Assembly: GCF_026624755.1 (NCBI RefSeq)
Contig: NZ_JAPMXC010000005.1
Span: 37,895-101,894 of the forward strand
DNA: 64,000 nucleotides
Direction: 5' to 3'
Origin: Robbsia betulipollinis
GTDB lineage: Bacteria; Pseudomonadota; Gammaproteobacteria; Burkholderiales; Burkholderiaceae
Below the pieces are notes generated by a model. The model had not been told where the DNA came from. It made no database searches and worked only from the letters and a program-made list of their open reading frames with translations. The translations under genes and the position numbers were made by a program. How positions within the stretch are numbered: the first letter of the stretch is position 1; the number at the start of each line of letters is the position of its first letter. Of this stretch, positions 59,227 through 64,000 are shown in pieces.

Positions 59227-59427
59227 ATGGTAATGCCTGTTACTGCGTTGTACGACCTTGCTGCTTGTCTGCTGCCTTTCCCGGGGCCGTTTCTGCTTGA
59301 TCGCGGGAGAACGAGATTATGTCCAAGGGGCGAGATCGTGTCAAGAATGTTTCGGTACTTTTTCCGCTATTTTTTCCACGCGCCTTTTCTCGAGCGCTTG
59401 GCGGTGGGTACCTTGCCCTTTTTCCGA

Positions 59428-60039
59428 TCAGACCTCGCGCGTGCGTTCGCGGATCTGCGGCCAGGCAAGCTTCATATAGTAGAGCATCGACCAGATGGTC
59501 AGGAAGGCTGCCAGGTAGATCAGCCAACCGCCCCAGAGCCGCACGTCGATCGTGAACCGCCCTGCCTGCCCGAACAGCGCGCCGGGGTCGAGACGGCCAT
59601 AGAACAGCAGCATCGGGATCGCGACCATCTGACAGACCGTCTTGATCTTGCCAAGCGAATTGACCGCGACGCTCTTCGAGGCGCCGATCTGCGCCATCCA
59701 TTCGCGCAGCGCGGAAATCGTGATCTCGCGACCGACGATGACCAGCGCGATCGCGGCGTCGAGGCGCGCCAGATGCACCAGTACCAGCAGGGACGCGGTC
59801 ACCATCAGCTTGTCCGCCACCGGGTCGAGAAACGCTCCGAAAGCGGATGTCTGATGGAGCTTGCGGGCGAGATAGCCGTCGAACCAGTCGGTCAGCGCGG
59901 CAAGGATGAACACCGCGCACGCGATGCCGTTCTTGCTGGATGGCCCGAGCAGGCCATCCGGCAGGTAGAAGACGCCGACGATCAGCGGGATCAGCACGAT
60001 CCGCAGCCATGTCAGAAATATCGGGAGATTGAACGGCAT
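59428..60039 (-). CDS. pgsA: CDP-diacylglycerol-glycerol-3-phosphate 3-phosphatidyltransferase
   Basis: Makes phosphatidylglycerolphosphate, precursor of phosphatidylglycerol and cardiolipin, in the inner membrane. The 203 residues have the CDP-alcohol transferase signature D-x2-D-G-x2-A-R-x8-G-x3-D-x3-D in LTDWFDGYLARKLHQTSAFG and FLDPVADKLM. Four or five hydrophobic segments are seen. The start at 60039 fits the family N-terminus (MPFNLPIFLTWLRI). It follows uvrC after 147 bases, as in E. coli. Confidence 0.95.
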   Translation of the reverse strand: MPFNLPIFLTWLRIVLIPLIVGVFYLPDGLLGPSSKNGIACAVFILAALTDWFDGYLARKLHQTSAFGAFLDPVADKLMVTASLLVLVHLARLDAAIALVIVGREITISALREWMAQIGASKSVAVNSLGKIKTVCQMVAIPMLLFYGRLDPGALFGQAGRFTIDVRLWGGWLIYLAAFLTIWSMLYYMKLAWPQIRERTREV

Positions 60040-60186
60040 CGGCGGGACGGTATCGGAGAAAAGGCAATGTGCAATTGTGCCGCGTCCCCCTCGGGGGGAC
60101 AAGGCATACCCAAACGCAATGCGCAGGGGAAGGCGCCCCGCACGCGATGACACGGTGCGGCGGGGGCCCACCCTTTCGCCAACATT

Positions 60187-62508
60187 TCAATGCAATTGCT
60201 GGTAGATCTGTTCGGCCAGCGACTGCGAGATACCCTCCACGCTGACGAGTTCGTCGATGCTCGCGGCCATCACGCCGCGCAGTCCGCCAAAGCGCGCGAG
60301 CAGACGCTGCCGTCGCTTCGCGCCGATGCCGTCGAGTTCCTCGAGCCGGCTGCTCTGCCGGGCTTTCGCGCGCTTGGCGCGCATCCCGGTGATGGCGAAG
60401 CGGTGCGCCTCGTCGCGGATCTGCGCGATCAACATCAACGCCGCGCTGTCCTTGCCGAGTTCGAGCGGCGCGCGGCCGTCGGCGAAGATCAGGGTCTCGA
60501 GGCCGACCTTGCGTCCCTCGCCTTTTGCCACCCCGACGATGAGCCCGATGTCGAGTCCCAGTTCGCTGAAGACCTGCCGCGCCATTTCGACCTGCCCCCG
60601 ACCGCCGTCGATCAGCACGATGTTCGGAAACGTGGCGACGGTGGCGACACGGCGCGCGCCCGGAGGCGGCTCGGGCGGCGATGCGTCCGCCGCCGCGTTG
60701 CCGCCCTGGCTGCCGGCGGCGAACGCATCGCCATGCCCCGGCATGAGGTCGGCGGACACTTCGGCGCTGCCGTCCGCAACCGTGCCCTGCATGCGCGCCG
60801 GCATCGGCTCGTCCCGAGATGCATCCCCCGGCTCCGCAGCGTCGCCCTGCACCACCATTTTCTCGTAACGCCGCATCAGCACCTGACGCATCGCCGCGTA
60901 ATCGTCGCCCGGTGTGATGCCGGTGATGTTGTACCGGCGGTACTCGCCGTTCTGCATCTTGTGATGGTGATACACCACGCAGGAAGCCTGGGTCGCCTCG
61001 CCCATCGTATGGCTGACGTCGAAACATTCGACCCGCAACGTGGCGAGATCGTCGCTGTCCATGCCGAGCGTCTCGGTCATGGCACGGGTGCGCGCCTCCT
61101 GCGAACCCTGTTCGGACAACACGCGGGCGAGCGACAGCCGGGCGTTGTGCTCGGCCATCGTCAGCCATACCCGGCGTTGTCCCTGCGGCTGGCGCAAGAC
61201 CGTGACGCGCCGCTGGGCCTGCTCCGAGAGCATCGCCACCAGATCCCGATTGACGAGGGGATGGTTGACGATCAGCACCGGCGGAATCGCCTGCCCGGTG
61301 TAGTGCTGCCCGATGAATGCTTCGAGCACTTCGACCTCGAGACGTCCGGCAGGCCCGGATGCCGGGTCATCCAGCGCCGCCGTTGTCGCGGGCGCATCCG
61401 GCGCATCCGGCGCATCCGGCGCATCCGGCGCATCCGGCGCATCCGGCTCATCCGGCTCATCCAGCGCATCCGGCGTATCGGACACGTCCGACGCCGCCCC
61501 GCTATCGCCCTCGGCGACGTGCTCTACGTGCTCGCTGTCGCCGTCCACGGCGCCGGAGAGACGATCCTCCGGCGCAGGCGCGGCCAGCGCGTCGTCGGGC
61601 ACGTCCTCGACAAGCCCGCTGGCGATCGCCAGGCCGCTTTCGACCTGGCTCGGAAAATACGCCTTGTCGCCCAAATGCCGGCCGCCGCGCACCATCGCCA
61701 GGTTGACGCACACCCGCCCGCCCTGGGCCACGACCGCGATGATGTCGACATCGTTCGTGCCCCCGGTCTCCACCGTCTGCTGGTGCAGCACCTTGGACAG
61801 GGCGCTCATCTGGTTGCGTACCTGAGCGGCCTGCTCGAACTTCAGCGCCGCGGCGAAGCCCTGCATCTTGTCCTCGAGATCGCGCATCACCTCGCTTTGC
61901 TGGCCGAGCAGGAACCGCGATGCGTTGTGCACATCGCGGGCGTAGTCGTCGGCGCTGATCGCGTCCACGCAGGGCGCCGTGCAGCGGCCGATGGGATGCA
62001 GCAGGCACGGCCGCGTGCGATTGTTGAACACCGAATCCTCGCAGGTGCGCAACTGAAACACGCGCTGCAGGATCTGAATGCTCTCGCGCACCGCCCAGGC
62101 GCTCGGGAACGGGCCAAAATATTGATTCTTGCGATCCACCGCACCGCGGTAATACGCCATGCGCGGGAACGCATGACCGGTGAGCTTGAGAAAAGGGTAG
62201 GACTTGTCGTCCCGAAAGAGAATGTTGTAGCGCGGGACCAGCGCCTTGATCAGGTTGTTCTCGAGCAGCAACGCCTCGGCCTCGGAGCGCGTGACCGTGG
62301 TTTCGAGCCGGGCGATGCGCGAGACCATCATCGCGATGCGCGGCGACGCCAGGTTTTTATTGAAATAACTGGAGACGCGTTTCTTCAGGTCGCGCGCCTT
62401 GCCCACGTACAGCACCTGCCCCGCGCTGTCGAAATAGCGGTAGACGCCCGGCAGGTGCGGCAACTGGGCGATCTGCTCTTTCGGGGAAAAAACGTCGGGA
62501 TCGGTCAT
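60187..62508 (-). CDS. uvrC: UvrABC system protein C with repetitive linker insertions
   Basis: Makes the two incisions in nucleotide excision repair. The 773 residues show the GIY-YIG domain ([35 protein letters not shown]), the UVR helix pair ([20 protein letters not shown]), the RNase H-like domain ([37 protein letters not shown]) and the C-terminal double HhH ([34 protein letters not shown]). E. coli UvrC has 610 residues; the excess sits in two low-complexity inserts, one of Asp-Ala-Pro repeats near 345-385 and one Asp/Gly/Ala-rich stretch near 555-620. Confidence 0.96.
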   Translation of the reverse strand: MTDPDVFSPKEQIAQLPHLPGVYRYFDSAGQVLYVGKARDLKKRVSSYFNKNLASPRIAMMVSRIARLETTVTRSEAEALLLENNLIKALVPRYNILFRDDKSYPFLKLTGHAFPRMAYYRGAVDRKNQYFGPFPSAWAVRESIQILQRVFQLRTCEDSVFNNRTRPCLLHPIGRCTAPCVDAISADDYARDVHNASRFLLGQQSEVMRDLEDKMQGFAAALKFEQAAQVRNQMSALSKVLHQQTVETGGTNDVDIIAVVAQGGRVCVNLAMVRGGRHLGDKAYFPSQVESGLAIASGLVEDVPDDALAAPAPEDRLSGAVDGDSEHVEHVAEGDSGAASDVSDTPDALDEPDEPDAPDAPDAPDAPDAPDAPATTAALDDPASGPAGRLEVEVLEAFIGQHYTGQAIPPVLIVNHPLVNRDLVAMLSEQAQRRVTVLRQPQGQRRVWLTMAEHNARLSLARVLSEQGSQEARTRAMTETLGMDSDDLATLRVECFDVSHTMGEATQASCVVYHHHKMQNGEYRRYNITGITPGDDYAAMRQVLMRRYEKMVVQGDAAEPGDASRDEPMPARMQGTVADGSAEVSADLMPGHGDAFAAGSQGGNAAADASPPEPPPGARRVATVATFPNIVLIDGGRGQVEMARQVFSELGLDIGLIVGVAKGEGRKVGLETLIFADGRAPLELGKDSAALMLIAQIRDEAHRFAITGMRAKRAKARQSSRLEELDGIGAKRRQRLLARFGGLRGVMAASIDELVSVEGISQSLAEQIYQQLH
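61392..61481. repeat. 9-bp tandem repeat within uvrC
   Basis: Six perfect copies of GCGCATCCG are followed by four diverged ones. They encode the Asp-Ala-Pro tripeptide repeat; since the unit is 9 bases, copy changes leave the frame open. Confidence 0.9.
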
Positions 62509-62564
62509 TCGGAGGAAAGGCCCCGCTCGATTAAAATGCCGATTCTAGACGATCCGCTTCCACC

Positions 62565-63806
62565 ATGTCCGCACCCCTTCGCTGCGATCTTTTCTGCACG
62601 GTCATCGACAACTACGGCGATGCCGGCGTCTGCTGGCGGCTCGCCCGTCAGCTTGCCGACGAGTACGGCTGGCGCGTGCGCCTGTTCATCGACGTGCCCG
62701 CAGCGCTCGCCGCGCTGTTGCAGACCTCGCTGCCGCCATTACGGGACGAACCCGAAACACATGACGGGCACGTCATCGACGATGTGATCGTCGCACCCTG
62801 GCCCGCGCCGCGCGCCAATACGGGAAACGGCGCTGCGCCGGATACCGCCGCGCAGGTGCCCGATGTCGTCATCGAGGCGTTCGCCTGCGAGCTGCCCGCG
62901 CATTACGTGCAGGCGATGGCGCAACGCGAACGCGCGCCGGTCTGGATCAACCTCGACTATTTGAGCGCCGAGGACTGGGTCAAGTCGTGCCATCTGGGAC
63001 GCTCGCCGCACCCCCGCCTGGCGCTCGAGAAAACCTTCTTCTTCCCCGGCTTCGCACCGGGCACCGGCGGTTTGTTACGTGAACGCGGCTTCGACCGGCA
63101 ACGCCAGGCCTTCCTCGGCGACGCCGCGGCCCGCACGGCCTTCTGGAAACGGCTCGACGTCGCGCCGCCGTCGGCGCCCACCCGGCTGATCACCCTGTTC
63201 GCCTACGAGAATCCCGCGCTCGCCTCCCTCCTTGCGCAATGGTCCCGCGGCGACGAGGACATCCTGTTGCTGGTGCCGGAGGGACGCATCAGCGTCGCGG
63301 TGGCGGGCTTTTTCGGCCTGCCGGCATTCGCGGCCGGCACGCGGGCGCGACGGGGCCGCCTGAGCGCGCAGGCGCTGCCCTTCATCGATCAACCCGCCTA
63401 CGACCGCCTGCTCTGGCAGGCAGACCTGAATTTCGTGCGCGGCGAGGACTCGTTCGTGCGCGCGCAGTGGGCCGAGCGGCCCTTTGTCTGGCATATCTAT
63501 CCGCAGTCGGACGCGGCCCATCTCGACAAGCTCGACGCCGCACTGAGCGCCTACACACGCGGCCTGCCGGACGCGGCGGCGGCGGCCGTCGCCGGGTTTT
63601 GGCGTGCCTGGAACGGCGCAACCTGCGCGGGCGGTGCGTCGCCCGATACGACGTGCGCCCCCGCCAGCGTGGCGCCCGACTGGCAAGCGTGGCGGCGATC
63701 CGACGCCGCGTTGCGGGCGCACGCCCGGCCGTGGGTCGACACGCTGCGCCAGGCCGGTTCGCTGGCGGCAAATCTGGCCGAACTGGTTGAAAGTCGGTTA
63801 AAATAA
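62565..63806 (+). CDS. earP: EF-P arginine 32 rhamnosyltransferase EarP
   Basis: Transfers rhamnose from dTDP-L-rhamnose to a conserved Arg of EF-P, activating it for translation of polyproline stretches. The 413 residues start with LRCDLFCTVIDNYGDAGVCW and RLARQLADEYGWRVRLFID, and the C-terminal half has LLWQADLNFVRGEDSFVRAQ and WAERPFVWHIYPQSDAAHLD, the segments that define this family. It lies 90 bases upstream of efp, the diagnostic pairing in bacteria using this modification. Confidence 0.94.
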   Translation: MSAPLRCDLFCTVIDNYGDAGVCWRLARQLADEYGWRVRLFIDVPAALAALLQTSLPPLRDEPETHDGHVIDDVIVAPWPAPRANTGNGAAPDTAAQVPDVVIEAFACELPAHYVQAMAQRERAPVWINLDYLSAEDWVKSCHLGRSPHPRLALEKTFFFPGFAPGTGGLLRERGFDRQRQAFLGDAAARTAFWKRLDVAPPSAPTRLITLFAYENPALASLLAQWSRGDEDILLLVPEGRISVAVAGFFGLPAFAAGTRARRGRLSAQALPFIDQPAYDRLLWQADLNFVRGEDSFVRAQWAERPFVWHIYPQSDAAHLDKLDAALSAYTRGLPDAAAAAVAGFWRAWNGATCAGGASPDTTCAPASVAPDWQAWRRSDAALRAHARPWVDTLRQAGSLAANLAELVESRLK

Positions 63807-63895
63807 GCGGTTTGCCACAAGATTGATGCCCCGGATAAGCAGCGGCATCGGACGCTGGCCTCCGCCGGGCGATCGCGCCTGCACAGGAACCATTT

Positions 63896-64000
63896 ATGAA
63901 GACCGCACAAGAACTCCGCACCGGTAACGTCGTGATGATCGGCAATGATCCGATGGTTATCCAGAAAGCCGACTACAACAAATCCGGCCGCAACTCCGCA
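63896..64000 (+). CDS. efp: Translation elongation factor P, N-terminal part
   Basis: The first 35 codons run to the window end: [20 protein letters not shown], then [15 protein letters not shown]. In EarP-type EF-P the tip loop has the sequence S-G-R-N-S/A with Arg as the rhamnosylation site; KSGRNSA is visible at 29-35 and provides this Arg at position 32. AGGA precedes the start by a normal distance. The rest of the gene is outside. Confidence 0.95.
   Translation, partial: MKTAQELRTGNVVMIGNDPMVIQKADYNKSGRNSA

Noticed and set aside
59240-61168. A minus-strand frame of 642 codons over pgsA and uvrC
   Set aside because: It is in a different frame from both genes and shows no protein motifs; pgsA and uvrC explain the region.

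Overview
The window looks like a chromosome of a plant-associated betaproteobacterium of the family Burkholderiaceae. Three things point there: the gene order (rlmE-ftsH-folP-glmM-pstSCAB-phoU-phoB-phoR with ppk/ppx; uvrC-pgsA-tRNA-Gly-tRNA-Gly-tRNA-Cys; gloB-methyltransferase-rnhA-dnaQ; earP-efp), the high G+C coding style, and a perfect PIP/hrpII-type promoter in front of a type III effector-like gene. The genus cannot be fixed from the sequence alone.

Layout. Bases 1-3470 are accessory DNA. They hold the right end of an IS66 element, a 45-bp 3' fragment of tRNA-Pro(UGG) that reads as the attachment scar of an integrated island lying to the left, an unrecognised effector-like protein, an IS5-family remnant and gene debris. 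Bases 3474-10712 hold a membrane protein, the divergent ppx/ppk1 polyphosphate pair and phoR/phoB. From 10740 to 21641 lie phoU-pstBACS under a Pho box, then the housekeeping run glmM, folP, ftsH, rlmE and yhbY. From 21810 to 32728 lie greA, carBA, mltD, gloB, a SAM methyltransferase, rnhA, dnaQ and tRNA-Val. From 32940 to 52960 there is a mixed stretch: an orphan hybrid histidine kinase, a beta-carbonic anhydrase, a bestrophin-like channel, an esterase, a three-part regulator, the alkB/ada alkylation-repair pair, sugar-transfer membrane proteins, an ABC exporter, otsBA for trehalose, and a copper/cytochrome-oxidase assembly set (SCO, PCuAC, CtaG).

Bases 53000-58700 are a second accessory island. 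It contains a decayed HigB-type toxin beside an intact antitoxin, a lone IS3-type end, the effector-like gene, broken phage/plasmid-type genes, a secreted protein and a tyrosine integrase whose natural start is cut off by a stop codon. The 3' end of tRNA-Cys faces the integrase. After it the backbone resumes with tRNA-Cys, two tRNA-Gly, pgsA, uvrC, earP and the start of efp.

Most notable observations: (1) a 233-aa protein with a motif resembling the plant IQM calmodulin-binding family, downstream of a perfect TTCG-type PIP box with a correctly spaced -10; (2) an Ada protein in which all four metal-binding/methyl-accepting cysteines of the N-domain are gone while the C-terminal PCHRV centre is intact, preceded by a hexanucleotide repeat; (3) short tandem repeats that expand coding sequence in folP and uvrC or sit in promoters; (4) two tRNA-linked integration sites.
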